From the NCBI RefSeq assembly GCF_900108015.1, contig NZ_FNVP01000009.1, positions 1 through 64,000 of the forward strand: a stretch of DNA of 64,000 bases, given 5' to 3'. Under the pieces are notes generated by a model, which saw nothing but the letters and a program-made list of their open reading frames with translations, ran no database searches and had not been told where the DNA came from. A program made the translations under genes and the position numbers. How positions within the stretch are numbered: the first letter of the stretch is position 1; every line of letters begins with the position of its first letter. This stretch comes from Flavobacterium urumqiense (lineage in GTDB: Bacteria > Bacteroidota > Bacteroidia > Flavobacteriales > Flavobacteriaceae). Positions 54,979 through 63,909 of this stretch are shown here, piece after piece.

Positions 54979-57582
54979 TTAAGAAACTAACTCGGTTTGA
55001 TTTCTAAAAACTAATTTTCCGTCAAACGCATCTATCAGAACAATGCTGTCTGTAGTTATTTTTCCCGATAGAATTTCTTTGGATAATTCATTTAGCACAT
55101 CTCTTTGAATCACTCTTTTCACGGGTCTCGCTCCAAATTGCGGATCGTACCCTTTCTCGGATAAATATACAATAGCTTCCGGAGTGGCGTCCATCGTGAT
55201 GCCTTGTTGCGCCAGCATTTTGGTTACGCTTTTTAGTTGTAACCCTACGATTTGGGCTATATTTTCATTAGTCAATGGCGTGAACATCACAATTTCGTCA
55301 ATACGATTGATGAATTCCGGGCGAACGGTTTGTTTTAATAGTCCGAGAACTTCCACTTTTGCGGCTTCAGTTGCGGCTTCCACACTTCCTTTAAGGTTTT
55401 CGAATTTCTCTTGAATTATCTGACTTCCCATATTGGAAGTCATGATGATAATCGTATTTTTAAAATCAGCTAAACGTCCTTTGTTATCTGTCAAACGTCC
55501 TTCATCCAAGACTTGTAATAAGATGTTGAATGTGTCCGGATGCGCTTTTTCGATCTCATCCAATAAGATTACAGAATACGGTTTTCTACGAACGGCTTCG
55601 GTCAATTGCCCGCCTTCATCATAACCCACATATCCCGGAGGAGCACCCACCAAACGGCTTACGCTGTGGCGTTCTTGGTATTCACTCATATCGATACGAG
55701 TCATGGCATTTTCATCGTCAAATAAGTATTCCGCCAAGGCTTTCGCCAATTCGGTTTTTCCAACTCCCGTAGTTCCTAGGAAAAGAAACGTTCCTACCGG
55801 TTTTTTCATATCCTGCAAACCGGCACGGCTTCTGCGCACGGCATCACTCACGGCTTCGATGGCTTCTTCCTGTCCTACCACTCTGTGATGCAATTCATCT
55901 TCCAGTTTCAATAGTTTTTCTCGTTCGCCCTGGAGCATTTTCATTACTGGAATTCCGGTCCATTTAGCCACTACTTCGGCAATGTCTTCACGAGTAACTT
56001 CTTCTTTTATCAACGAAGTTCCAGATTGATTTTCTTGTAATTCTTTGAGCAAAATGGCTAAACGTTCTTGCGCTTCCTTAATTTTGCCATACCGAATTTC
56101 GGCTACTTTTCCATAATCGCCTTCACGTTCGGCACGTTCTGCTTCGTATTTAAAGTCTTCAATCTCCGTTTTGACGGCTTGAATGTTATCAACGACATCT
56201 TTCTCTGATTTCCATTTGGCATAAATTTCGTTGCGATCTTCTTTGAGATTGGCCAAATCCATTCCCAGAATTTTAAGCTTACTTTCGTCTTTTTCTCGTT
56301 TAATGGCTTCAATTTCTATTTCCAACTGCATGATTTTTCGATCCAAAACATCGAGTTCTTCGGGTTTCGAATTGATTTCCATACGCAGTTTAGAAGCGGC
56401 TTCATCCATTAAATCGATGGCTTTGTCCGGAAGAAAACGGTTCGTAATATACCGTTGCGATAATTCGACAGCGGCAATAATTGCATCGTCTTTGATTTGG
56501 ACTTTATGGTGTGTTTCGTATTTTTCCTTGATTCCACGCAAAATCGAAATCGCACTTTCGGTATCCGGTTCTTCGACCATTATTTTTTGGAAACGTCTTT
56601 CGAGTGCTTTATCTTTTTCAAAATATTTTTGATATTCATCCAATGTGGTTGCCCCGATAGCGCGTAATTCTCCACGAGCCAACGCCGGTTTCAAAATATT
56701 GGCGGCATCCATAGCGCCTTCGCCACCACCGGCACCCACAAGGGTATGGATTTCGTCAATGAATAAAACAATATCGCCGTCGGCAGCAGTCACTTCTTTC
56801 ACCACGGATTTCAATCGTTCTTCAAATTCTCCCTTGTATTTAGCTCCGGCAATCAATGCTCCCATATCAAGAGAAAACACGATTTTATCTTTCAAATTGT
56901 CTGGAACATCCCCATCTACAATTCGGTGCGCTAATCCTTCGGCAATGGCGGTTTTTCCCACTCCTGGTTCTCCCACGAGCATTGGGTTGTTTTTAGTTCT
57001 ACGGGTAAGAATTTGTAACACTCTACGAATTTCCTCGTCACGACCGATAACGGGATCAAGTTTCCCTGCTCGAGCTAACTCATTAAGATTTTTGGCATAT
57101 TTATTTAAGGAATTATACGTTTCTTCAGCAGATGCCGAAGTTACCCGTTCTCCTTTTCGCAATTCTTCTATCGCTGCTTTCAATCCTTTTCCGGTTACAC
57201 CCTGATCTTTTAATATTTGGGCTGTCTTTGTTTTAGAATCAAAAATTGCTAAAATTAAATGCTCAATTGAAACGAATTCATCATTCATTTTTTTTGCAAT
57301 AATTTCCGCTTCGTTCAGTGTTGTGTTTGCAGTTCTGGAAAGCATGATTTCGCCACCCGAAACTTTTGGAAAACTCTGGATTGTACTGTTTAATATTTGA
57401 AGAAACAGTGGCACATTTACATTCAGTTTTTTCAAAATAAAAGGTGCCACATTTTCATCTACTTCAAAAATAGCCTTGAAAATATGTTCGTTTTCTATTT
57501 GTTGTTGCCCCTCGCTCTGCGCCAATTGTTGGGAGAGCTGAATGGCTTCCTGAGATTTGATAGTAAATTTATTTATGTTCAT
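54979..57582 (-). CDS. clpB: ATP-dependent disaggregase ClpB
   Basis: A 867-residue Hsp100 chaperone that rescues aggregated proteins with DnaK. The order is an N-terminal Clp repeat domain (about 1-145), AAA1 with Walker A GEPGVGKTAIAEGLA near 205, a coiled-coil M domain (about 400-520, highly charged), AAA2 with GTTGVGKTELAKALAEYLF near 600, and the C-terminal sensor-2 region (GYDPQFGARPVKRVIQ). The M domain separates ClpB from ClpA/C. Upstream is a long AT-rich leader. No CIRCE-like or HspR site is obvious. Confidence 0.97.
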   Translation of the reverse strand: MNINKFTIKSQEAIQLSQQLAQSEGQQQIENEHIFKAIFEVDENVAPFILKKLNVNVPLFLQILNSTIQSFPKVSGGEIMLSRTANTTLNEAEIIAKKMNDEFVSIEHLILAIFDSKTKTAQILKDQGVTGKGLKAAIEELRKGERVTSASAEETYNSLNKYAKNLNELARAGKLDPVIGRDEEIRRVLQILTRRTKNNPMLVGEPGVGKTAIAEGLAHRIVDGDVPDNLKDKIVFSLDMGALIAGAKYKGEFEERLKSVVKEVTAADGDIVLFIDEIHTLVGAGGGEGAMDAANILKPALARGELRAIGATTLDEYQKYFEKDKALERRFQKIMVEEPDTESAISILRGIKEKYETHHKVQIKDDAIIAAVELSQRYITNRFLPDKAIDLMDEAASKLRMEINSKPEELDVLDRKIMQLEIEIEAIKREKDESKLKILGMDLANLKEDRNEIYAKWKSEKDVVDNIQAVKTEIEDFKYEAERAEREGDYGKVAEIRYGKIKEAQERLAILLKELQENQSGTSLIKEEVTREDIAEVVAKWTGIPVMKMLQGEREKLLKLEDELHHRVVGQEEAIEAVSDAVRRSRAGLQDMKKPVGTFLFLGTTGVGKTELAKALAEYLFDDENAMTRIDMSEYQERHSVSRLVGAPPGYVGYDEGGQLTEAVRRKPYSVILLDEIEKAHPDTFNILLQVLDEGRLTDNKGRLADFKNTIIIMTSNMGSQIIQEKFENLKGSVEAATEAAKVEVLGLLKQTVRPEFINRIDEIVMFTPLTNENIAQIVGLQLKSVTKMLAQQGITMDATPEAIVYLSEKGYDPQFGARPVKRVIQRDVLNELSKEILSGKITTDSIVLIDAFDGKLVFRNQTELVS

Positions 57583-57728
57583 TATCGTATATTGTTTTGT
57601 TGTTATTTGATTAACTTTGCAACTTAATGTTCAATTTATATTCCAATACAATAGTACAGACAAATTGACATAAAATTTATGATTTATATCATACTTTAAA
57701 GTCAAAATGTCTTAAAAAAAAGACAATT

Positions 57729-58118
57729 ATGAGTTTTTTCAAAAATATTTTTAATAGTTCAGACGATACGAATTCCAAAGAAAACAAAATCAACTGGAAT
57801 GAACTAACTGATTTGGTACAACTGGATGAAATTATCGCCATTTCGATTGAAAAACCGGTGGCTATTTTTAAACACAGTACGCGATGTAGTGTTAGTAGAA
57901 TGGTGCTGAAACAGTTTGAAAATGAGTTCAATAGTTCAGATAAAGTTACACCTTATTTTTTAGATTTAATAGCGCATCGCGATATTTCTAATGAAATTGC
58001 CAATCGTTTTGGTGTGACCCATCAATCTCCACAATTGATTTTAATTAAGAACGGAAAAGCTGTTTATAACGTTTCGCACAGCGATATTGATGCGGAAGAA
58101 TTAGGGAGGAAAGTTTAA
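57729..58118 (+). CDS. ytxJ: YtxJ-family bacillithiol-system monothiol protein
   Basis: A 129-residue thioredoxin-fold protein. The active-site region is FKHSTRCSVSRMVLKQFE, with one Cys (about 52) replacing CxxC, and the family cis-Pro region is HQSPQLILIKNGKAVYNVSH. YtxJ (bacilliredoxin C-like) is linked to bacillithiol de-thiolation in Firmicutes and Bacteroidota. No bacillithiol synthesis genes are in the window. It diverges from clpB, an interval of 146 nt. Confidence 0.9.
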   Translation: MSFFKNIFNSSDDTNSKENKINWNELTDLVQLDEIIAISIEKPVAIFKHSTRCSVSRMVLKQFENEFNSSDKVTPYFLDLIAHRDISNEIANRFGVTHQSPQLILIKNGKAVYNVSHSDIDAEELGRKV

Positions 58119-58173
58119 AAAAACTTTATGAAGTTCTAAAATTTAACAAGTTTTTAATTAATTTACATATAAA

Positions 58174-58848
58174 ATGAAAGTAAGTAAATGGCTGATAGCT
58201 GGAATAGTAGGTGCTCAATTATTAATTTCATGCGAAGTAGTTCGTATTAGTGAAAATTCATATTATAAGGATTCAAAATTTGTTTTTGGTTCCAACAAAA
58301 CTGCGGTACTTTTCGGTGATGACAATGTATTAATTAATGAATTTTCCAAAACATTTAATAAAAAGTATAAACAAAAAAAGGATTTCGTGAAACAGTATGA
58401 CAGTTTATGTGCCATTACATTGAAACAAGAAAATATATTTGGTGATATAAAATATGATAAATCATTTAAATTTATTTCAAATGATCTTTTGATAGCTACC
58501 CAAGAACAACAAAAGAAAGTAGATTCATTATTTACAAATACTAATGCTGATTACTTGATAAGAATTTATGATCACGAAATTACAAACATTATACAAGGAA
58601 ATCCAGGTATCGCTATGGCTATGTCTGGAGGTATGGGTATGACTGCAGGTACTCAAAGTGAAAGTTGTATCGTTAAATCTCATTTTCAGATTTATGATGT
58701 AAAGTCACGAAAAAAAGTATTAGATTTTATATCAAAAGGAAATGGAAGTGTTATGTTTTTTGCATTTGAAAAAGCCCTTGTAGATGCCATCAACAGTTCG
58801 ATTAAAAATTCAGCGATATATTTAAAAACTGGGAAATTAAAATTTTAA
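58174..58848 (+). CDS. Unknown lipoprotein
   Basis: A 224-residue predicted lipoprotein (leader to VGAQLLISCEVVR, Cys about 20). The body is rich in Lys, Asp and Asn. A glycine- and methionine-rich segment GIAMAMSGGMGMTAGTQS is at about 148-165 and is followed by a beta region with FQIYDVKSRKKVLDF. It resembles no family I can name. An outer-membrane anchored role is likely. Starts 55 nt after ytxJ, possibly in its transcript. Confidence 0.65.
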   Translation: MKVSKWLIAGIVGAQLLISCEVVRISENSYYKDSKFVFGSNKTAVLFGDDNVLINEFSKTFNKKYKQKKDFVKQYDSLCAITLKQENIFGDIKYDKSFKFISNDLLIATQEQQKKVDSLFTNTNADYLIRIYDHEITNIIQGNPGIAMAMSGGMGMTAGTQSESCIVKSHFQIYDVKSRKKVLDFISKGNGSVMFFAFEKALVDAINSSIKNSAIYLKTGKLKF

Positions 58849-58925
58849 ATTAATTTATAAATATTTAGTTAAGTAATGAAAGTACAAGATACAGTTTTGT
58901 ATCTGAATTTATTTTTTAAGTATTT

Positions 58926-58965
58926 AAAAAAAACCTCGTTTAAAAATATTAAACGAGGTTTTTTT
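58926..58965. terminator. Bidirectional terminator at the end of argH
   Basis: A perfect 13-bp stem AAACCTCGTTTAA / TTAAACGAGGTTT with a short AT loop, A run on the left and T run on the right. It ends the arginine operon and the lipoprotein transcript. Confidence 0.9.
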
Positions 58966-58969
58966 ATTT

Positions 58970-60250
58970 CTAATAAGAATCGTCCATTTTTTTCTTAATT
59001 TGATCTAAACACAAATTATTAATACTTCCTTCGTGCGTATGTTTAGTTTCTTTTGGAGATTGAAATGTACCATTTTCCAGTTGTTCGGCAACCGCTTTAT
59101 AGGCATCTCTAAAAGGTATTCCGGCAACCACCAATTCGTTTAAGGAATCTACCGTAAACAAATAATCGTATTTTTTATCGTCTAAAATGTGTTCCTTTAC
59201 CTTGATGTCTTTAATCGCAAAAATCGCAATATCCAAACACGCTTTGAGGTTTTGAATCGCTGGAAACAATCCTTCTTTCAACAATTGTAAATCTCGGTGA
59301 TAACCGCTTGGAAGGTTGTTGGTGATTAAAGTAATTTCGTATGGCAAGGCTTGAATTTTGTTGCATTTTCCACGGATCAACTCAAAAACATCGGGGTTTT
59401 TCTTATGAGGCATGATGCTCGAACCCGTTGTAAGATGCGAAGGCAAAGTGATAAAATCGAAATTCTGACTCATATACAAACAAACATCCATCGAGAATTT
59501 TGATAGGGTTGCAGCCACGCTACTCATCGCGAAAGCAACTGTTTTTTCTGATTTTCCACGGCTCATTTGAGCGGCAACCGAATTGAATTTTAAAGTTTCA
59601 AAACCCAATTCTTGCGTTGTAAATGTTCTGTTGATAGGAAACGAGCTTCCGTAACCTGCGGCCGAACCTAATGGATTTTGGTCCACAATTTTAAAAGCAG
59701 CATTCAACATCGTAATATCATCAATCAAAGTTTCAGCGTAAGCAGAAAACCACATTCCGAAAGAAGATGGCATTGCAATTTGAAGGTGAGTATATCCTGG
59801 CAACAACACATTTTGGTGTTTTTCTGCTGATTCCATTAGCAAATCGAACAATGTTTTTACTTGTTCCTTTAGTTCTTTTACTACATCTTTCAGATATAAA
59901 TTTACATCTACCAAAACTTGATCGTTACGTGAACGAGCGGTATGAATTTTTTTCCCGGCGTCTCCCAATTTTACTGTTAGCAAATATTCGATTTTGGAAT
60001 GTACGTCTTCAAAGCTGTCTTCGATTTTGAATTTACCGTTTTCAACGGCTTCAATTATTTCTTCCAAAGCCAAAACTAAAGAAACGGTTTCGGAGTCTGT
60101 TAAAAGCCCAATTTGGCCGAGCATTTTTGCATGTGCAATAGAACCTAATGCATCATATTTTGCCAGCAGTAAATCCAGTTCTCTGTCGTTTCCAACGGTA
60201 AAATGTTCTATTTGTTTATCGGTTGGTATTCCTTTTTCCCAAAGTTTCAT
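58970..60250 (-). CDS. argH: Argininosuccinate lyase
   Basis: Splits argininosuccinate into arginine and fumarate, the last step. 426 residues with the family start LWEKGIPTDKQIEHFTVGND, the loop HTARSRNDQVLVD, GYTHLQIAMPSSFG and the catalytic signature GSSIMPHKKNPD. Arranged last in the minus-strand operon after argE. The gap to argE carries a palindromic repeat. Confidence 0.97.
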   Translation of the reverse strand: MKLWEKGIPTDKQIEHFTVGNDRELDLLLAKYDALGSIAHAKMLGQIGLLTDSETVSLVLALEEIIEAVENGKFKIEDSFEDVHSKIEYLLTVKLGDAGKKIHTARSRNDQVLVDVNLYLKDVVKELKEQVKTLFDLLMESAEKHQNVLLPGYTHLQIAMPSSFGMWFSAYAETLIDDITMLNAAFKIVDQNPLGSAAGYGSSFPINRTFTTQELGFETLKFNSVAAQMSRGKSEKTVAFAMSSVAATLSKFSMDVCLYMSQNFDFITLPSHLTTGSSIMPHKKNPDVFELIRGKCNKIQALPYEITLITNNLPSGYHRDLQLLKEGLFPAIQNLKACLDIAIFAIKDIKVKEHILDDKKYDYLFTVDSLNELVVAGIPFRDAYKAVAEQLENGTFQSPKETKHTHEGSINNLCLDQIKKKMDDSY

Positions 60251-60285
60251 ATATGAATAATTAGATTTTTAGACTGTTCGATTTT

Positions 60286-60362
60286 TAGCCCCGATGGAAG
60301 CGACATCCTTTTTCTGGCTTCTTTAGCCAGGAAAAGATATAGCGGATAGCGGGATTAGCTCC
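60286..60362 (-). repeat. Dispersed palindromic repeat, copy 4
   Basis: In the argH-argE gap. On the minus strand it reads GGAGCTAATCCCGCTATCCG, with ATCTTTT / AAAAAGGAT arms around a GGCTAAAGAAGCC inner stem, and ends TCCATCGGGGCTA. Closest to the consensus of the four copies. Confidence 0.8.
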
Positions 60363-60370
60363 AAATTATT

Positions 60371-61441
60371 TTATTGTTTGAAAAAATCAGTTAGTATTTT
60401 GACATACAATTGAATTCCTTCTTCTATTTCATTTATAAATATAAATTCGTCCGCCGAGTGTGACCGCAGGGTTTCGCCAGGTCCTAATTTCAAGGATTGA
60501 CAACTCAAAACGGATTGATCCGAAAGGGTAGGCGAGCCGTAAGTGGTTCTTCCCAGTGCGATTCCAGCTTGTACTAAACCGTGTGCAACAGGAATCGAAG
60601 ACGCGTTTAAATGCATCGAACGCGGATTGACTTCGACAGTCAGATGTTTTCTTACGGTATCTAAAATTTCCTGATTGTTATAGCAATCATTTACTCTAAT
60701 ATCGACAACCAAATGACATTCGGCAGGAACTACGTTGTGTTGTTTTCCCGCAGAGACTTGCGTTACGGTCATTTTTACGGGACCTAAAACCTCCGATATT
60801 TTTTCGAATTGGTAACTGTTAAACCATTCGATAACGGGTATCGCATTGTAAATAGGATTGTCAGGATTATTGTGGGCGGCATGACTAGCGGTACCTTTTA
60901 CGATAACATCGAGTACCAATAATCCTTTTTCGGCTACGGCCAATTGCATCAAAGTAGGTTCTCCCACAATGGCACATTCGAGTTCCGGTAAATGTTTTAA
61001 TACACTGTTTAATCCATTTTTTCCACTGCTTTCTTCTTCGGCTGAAGCGACCATCACAATATTGTAAGGCAGATTTTCATTCGAATAAAAATATACAAAA
61101 GTGGCTAAAAGTGAAACCAAACAACCTCCCGCATCATTGCTTCCTAGTCCAAATAACTTCCCGTCTTTTACGATGGCTTCAAATGGAACGTTGGTATAGC
61201 CTTGGTTTGGTTTTACGGTATCGTGGTGTGAATTCAGTAAAAGAGTTGGTTTGGTGGTGTCAAAATGTTTATTGAAAGCCCAAACATTATTATTCTCTCT
61301 TTTGAAAGGAATGTTATTTTGTGAAAACCAATTTTCGATTAAAAGAGCTGTTTTATCTTCTTCACTTGAAAATGAAGGCGTTTCAATCAGTGCTTTTAAT
61401 AACGCAATGGCTTCTTGTGTAAGGATTTCTATACTCTTCAT
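60371..61441 (-). CDS. argE: M20-family deacylase (ArgE-type, citrulline/ornithine N-acyl hydrolase)
   Basis: A 356-residue M20 dizinc deacylase. Metal-ligand motifs are LLNSHHDTVKP (His), GSNDAGGCLVSLL (Asp), SAEEESSGKNG (catalytic Glu plus Glu) and GEPTLMQ. Because the operon uses an N-acylornithine carbamoyltransferase, its substrate is more likely N-acyl-citrulline than N-acetylornithine (inference from pathway order, as known for Xanthomonas and Bacteroides). Bounded by repeats on both sides. Confidence 0.87.
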   Translation of the reverse strand: MKSIEILTQEAIALLKALIETPSFSSEEDKTALLIENWFSQNNIPFKRENNNVWAFNKHFDTTKPTLLLNSHHDTVKPNQGYTNVPFEAIVKDGKLFGLGSNDAGGCLVSLLATFVYFYSNENLPYNIVMVASAEEESSGKNGLNSVLKHLPELECAIVGEPTLMQLAVAEKGLLVLDVIVKGTASHAAHNNPDNPIYNAIPVIEWFNSYQFEKISEVLGPVKMTVTQVSAGKQHNVVPAECHLVVDIRVNDCYNNQEILDTVRKHLTVEVNPRSMHLNASSIPVAHGLVQAGIALGRTTYGSPTLSDQSVLSCQSLKLGPGETLRSHSADEFIFINEIEEGIQLYVKILTDFFKQ

Positions 61442-61451
61442 ATTTTATTTG

Positions 61452-61604
61452 TTTTGCCACGATGGCACTATTTTTTTGCCACAAAGGCGCAAAGTCACGA
61501 AGTTTGTTATCTACTTTTTTGTCAAAAAGCCTTAAATTAAGAAAGTTTTTAAGTGTACTTTAAATTATTTCTTTGCGTCTTCGTGCCATTGTGGCAAATT
61601 AATT
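61452..61604. repeat. MITE-like inverted repeat element between argE and argB
   Basis: TTTGCCACGATGGCACTATT, then TTGCCACAAAGGCGCAAAGT at the left, and CTTTGCGTCTTCGTGCCATT / GTGGCAAA at the right. The two ends are inverted, enclosing about 60 nt without a gene. Similar TTTGCCACRAxGGCAC repeats recur in Bacteroidota genomes as I recall them. Confidence 0.75.
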
Positions 61605-62406
61605 ATAGTTCTATACTAGTGCAAATAGCCCTCGCGTCTTGCAACATCCTGTGATGACCAATTTTTATTTTTTGAACTCCTTTAGATAAACTATTGAAAC
61701 AGTTGTCTAATTTAGGAATCATACCCGAATGTATCGCTTTCTGGGCTTTTAATTTGGAATATAACTCTTGATTGATGTTCTCAATTACGGAAGAATCGTC
61801 TTCGGCATCATATAAAACACCCGGTTTTTCAAAGCAATAATTCAAAGTGATATCAAAAACTTTTGATAAAGCAATCGCCAATTCGCTGGCAATGGTATCT
61901 GCGTTCGTATTTAGTAATTGTCCTTTTCCATCGTGTGTTATCGCACAAAATACTGGAACAATACCGTTTGAAAGCAATGTTTCCAATAAGTTTGTATTCA
62001 CTTTTTTCACATCACCCACAAAACCATAATTGATTGTTGCGTCGTTTCGTTTATCCGATTGAATTAAATTCCCATCTGCACCAGAAAATCCCATCGCATT
62101 GGCGGAGTTTGCTTGTAACTGGGCAACAATATTTTTGTTGATTTGACCTGCATAAATCATCACAACAACCTCAAGCATATCGGCATCGGTAATGCGTCTT
62201 CCATCAATCATTTGAGGAACTAAACCAATACTTTCGGCCATTTTAGTAGCTGATTTGCCACCGCCATGAACGAGTATTTTATATCCTTCAATCTTAGAAA
62301 AATCAGATAAAAATTGTGACAATTCCGTTGGGTTGTCAATAATATTTCCACCAATTTTTATGATTGAAAGGGATTTTAGGTTCTGGGTTTTGGGTTTTGG
62401 ACTCAT
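61603..62406 (-). CDS. argB: N-acetylglutamate kinase
   Basis: Phosphorylates N-acetylglutamate (or the N-succinyl analogue). The product is 267 residues from the ATG at 62406; an in-frame GTG at 62442, overlapping argF' by 11 nt, would add 12. The amino acid kinase core begins LSIIKIGGNIIDN, then KILVHGGGKSATKMA, and DGRRITDADMLEVVVMIYAG and GVLYDAEDDSSV-type motifs follow. Overlaps or directly follows argF'. Confidence 0.93.
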   Translation of the reverse strand: MSPKPKTQNLKSLSIIKIGGNIIDNPTELSQFLSDFSKIEGYKILVHGGGKSATKMAESIGLVPQMIDGRRITDADMLEVVVMIYAGQINKNIVAQLQANSANAMGFSGADGNLIQSDKRNDATINYGFVGDVKKVNTNLLETLLSNGIVPVFCAITHDGKGQLLNTNADTIASELAIALSKVFDITLNYCFEKPGVLYDAEDDSSVIENINQELYSKLKAQKAIHSGMIPKLDNCFNSLSKGVQKIKIGHHRMLQDARAICTSIEL

Positions 62407-62431
62407 TTTTAATATTTTAAAAATCTTTTCT

Positions 62432-63379
62432 CTATTTTCCACTTTTTAAAATCTTCTGTAACACTAATTGCGCGGCATAGGTTCTATTATTGGCTTGCTC
62501 GATAACAATTGAATTTTCGCTGTCAATCACTTCATCAGTGACAATTACGTTACGTCTTACCGGCAAACAGTGCATGAATTTAGCATTGTTAGTCAGTTTC
62601 ATTTTGTCGGCCGTTACAGTCCAATTTGGGTCGGAATTTGTAATCTGACCATACTCGTTATAATTGCTCCAGTTTTTGGCATAAATAAAATCGGCGTTAT
62701 CAAAAGCTTTATCTTGGTCGTATTCAATCTTAGAATCTTTCGTGATTTCAGGATTCAATTCGTACCCTTCCGGATGCGTAATAACAAAATCAGCATCTTG
62801 TAACTGCATCATTTGCACGAAGGAATTGGGTACCGCTTGAGGTAAAGCTTTAGGATGTGGCGCCCAAGTCAAAACTACTTTTGGACGGTATTCTGTTTTG
62901 TGTTCGGCCATAGTTATCGCATCGGCTAGCGATTGTAATGGATGTCCTGTAGCACTTTCCATATTAACAATTGGCACAGTTGCGTGTTTCAAGAAACCCA
63001 TAAGAACGGTTTCCGCATTGTCTTTTTCTTTGTCTACCAATCCTGCAAAAGCTCTAATAGCAATAATATCGCAATATTGAGAAACTACTGCTGCCGCTTC
63101 TTTAATATGTTCCGAAGCACCGGAGTTCATGATGGCTCCATCTTCAAATTCCAATGTCCAACCTTCACTGGTAAAATTCATTACCATGACGTTCATTCCT
63201 AAATTTATAGCTGCTTTTTGAGTACTTAAGCGCGTTCTCAAACTAGAATTAAAAAACAACATTCCCAAGGTTTTGTTTTTACCCAGTTTTTTGTTTTTAA
63301 GTGGTTTTTTCTTGATTTTCAAAGCTTGTTTCACCCATTTGTCGAGCGAATCTATGTTCTGTATGGAGATGTAGTTCAT
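62432..63379 (-). CDS. argF': N-acyl-L-ornithine carbamoyltransferase (N-succinylornithine type)
   Basis: A 315-residue carbamoyltransferase. The carbamoyl-phosphate motif is FFNSSLRTRLST near 43-54, the ornithine loop region HCLPVRRNVIVTDEVID lies near 270, and GHPLQSLADAITM (about 144-156) is present. In Bacteroides the same branch acts on N-succinylornithine and in Xanthomonas on N-acetylornithine; the sequence alone does not settle which. Followed by argB, preceded by the GxxExxY element. Confidence 0.9.
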   Translation of the reverse strand: MNYISIQNIDSLDKWVKQALKIKKKPLKNKKLGKNKTLGMLFFNSSLRTRLSTQKAAINLGMNVMVMNFTSEGWTLEFEDGAIMNSGASEHIKEAAAVVSQYCDIIAIRAFAGLVDKEKDNAETVLMGFLKHATVPIVNMESATGHPLQSLADAITMAEHKTEYRPKVVLTWAPHPKALPQAVPNSFVQMMQLQDADFVITHPEGYELNPEITKDSKIEYDQDKAFDNADFIYAKNWSNYNEYGQITNSDPNWTVTADKMKLTNNAKFMHCLPVRRNVIVTDEVIDSENSIVIEQANNRTYAAQLVLQKILKSGK

Positions 63380-63404
63380 TGTTTTTGTATTTTAGGTTTT
63401 TTGG

Positions 63405-63457
63405 ACACGGATTAAACGGATTCGCTGCGGCGAAAACACGGATAAAAACGGATTTTT
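63405..63457 (-). repeat. Left ~52-bp inverted repeat of the GxxExxY element
   Basis: ACACGGATTAAACGGATTCG, then a TTCGC-TGCG-GCGAA hairpin, then ACACGGATAAAAACGGATTT. It matches the complement of 63851-63902 at about 80% by eye. It starts 26 nt upstream of argF'. Confidence 0.8.
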
Positions 63458-63466
63458 ATTCTTTCT

Positions 63467-63847
63467 TTATTTTCTGTTATTTTCAAAAATTTTTCTTCTA
63501 AATTCAGGTTTTTTTCCAAAGTTTAAAAGCAGACCTACTTCACAATCGGTGCTTCTTAAATAATTTAAAATTTGGTTTTCAAAATCTTTTACAATATAAT
63601 CTACTGCTTTTAGTTCCAATATTATTAAATTTTCTACTATTAAATCCGCATAATATTCGCCAACTTCAGTTCCTTTATAGTAAACTTTAATTTTATTTTG
63701 AGCTTCAACTTTGTATCCTTTGTTTTTTAATTCTATGTACATTGAATTTTGATATACTTTTTCTAAAAAGCCATATCCCAGTTCATTATACACTTCATAA
63801 AAAGTTTTTAAAATTCCATCCGTTAATTCTTTGTGTTTTAAATCCAT
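63467..63847 (-). CDS. GxxExxY-family (PD-(D/E)XK nuclease-like) protein
   Basis: A 126-residue protein with the namesake motif Gly26-F-L-Glu29-K-V-Tyr32. The PD-(D/E)XK core is visible as Asp68 (EYYADLIVE), then Glu78-L-Lys80 (LIILELKAVD), with Gln92 nearby, and LLLNFGKKPEFRRKIF closes the domain. Members may be nucleases of unknown purpose. It is flanked at 3 nt and about 10 nt by inverted ~52-bp repeats, forming a ~500-bp unit inserted in the arginine operon between proB and argF'. Confidence 0.88.
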   Translation of the reverse strand: MDLKHKELTDGILKTFYEVYNELGYGFLEKVYQNSMYIELKNKGYKVEAQNKIKVYYKGTEVGEYYADLIVENLIILELKAVDYIVKDFENQILNYLRSTDCEVGLLLNFGKKPEFRRKIFENNRK

Positions 63848-63850
63848 TTT

Positions 63851-63902
63851 AAAAATCTGTTTTTATCAGCGTCTTCGCAACGCGAATCCGTTTTATCTGT
63901 GT
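63851..63902 (+). repeat. Right ~52-bp inverted repeat of the GxxExxY element
   Basis: AAAAATCTGTTTTTATCAGC, then TTCGCAACGCGAA, then TCCGTTTTATCTGTGT. It begins 3 nt outside the start codon, so it forms the gene's 5' untranslated region. Centre is again a TTCGC / GCGAA hairpin. Confidence 0.8.
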
Positions 63903-63909
63903 ACCTTCT

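Noticed and set aside
56645..57205. 186-codon plus-strand frame antisense to clpB
   Set aside because: Fully inside a highly conserved gene on the other strand; composition is Ser/Pro-rich as expected for the antisense of AAA+ coding sequence.
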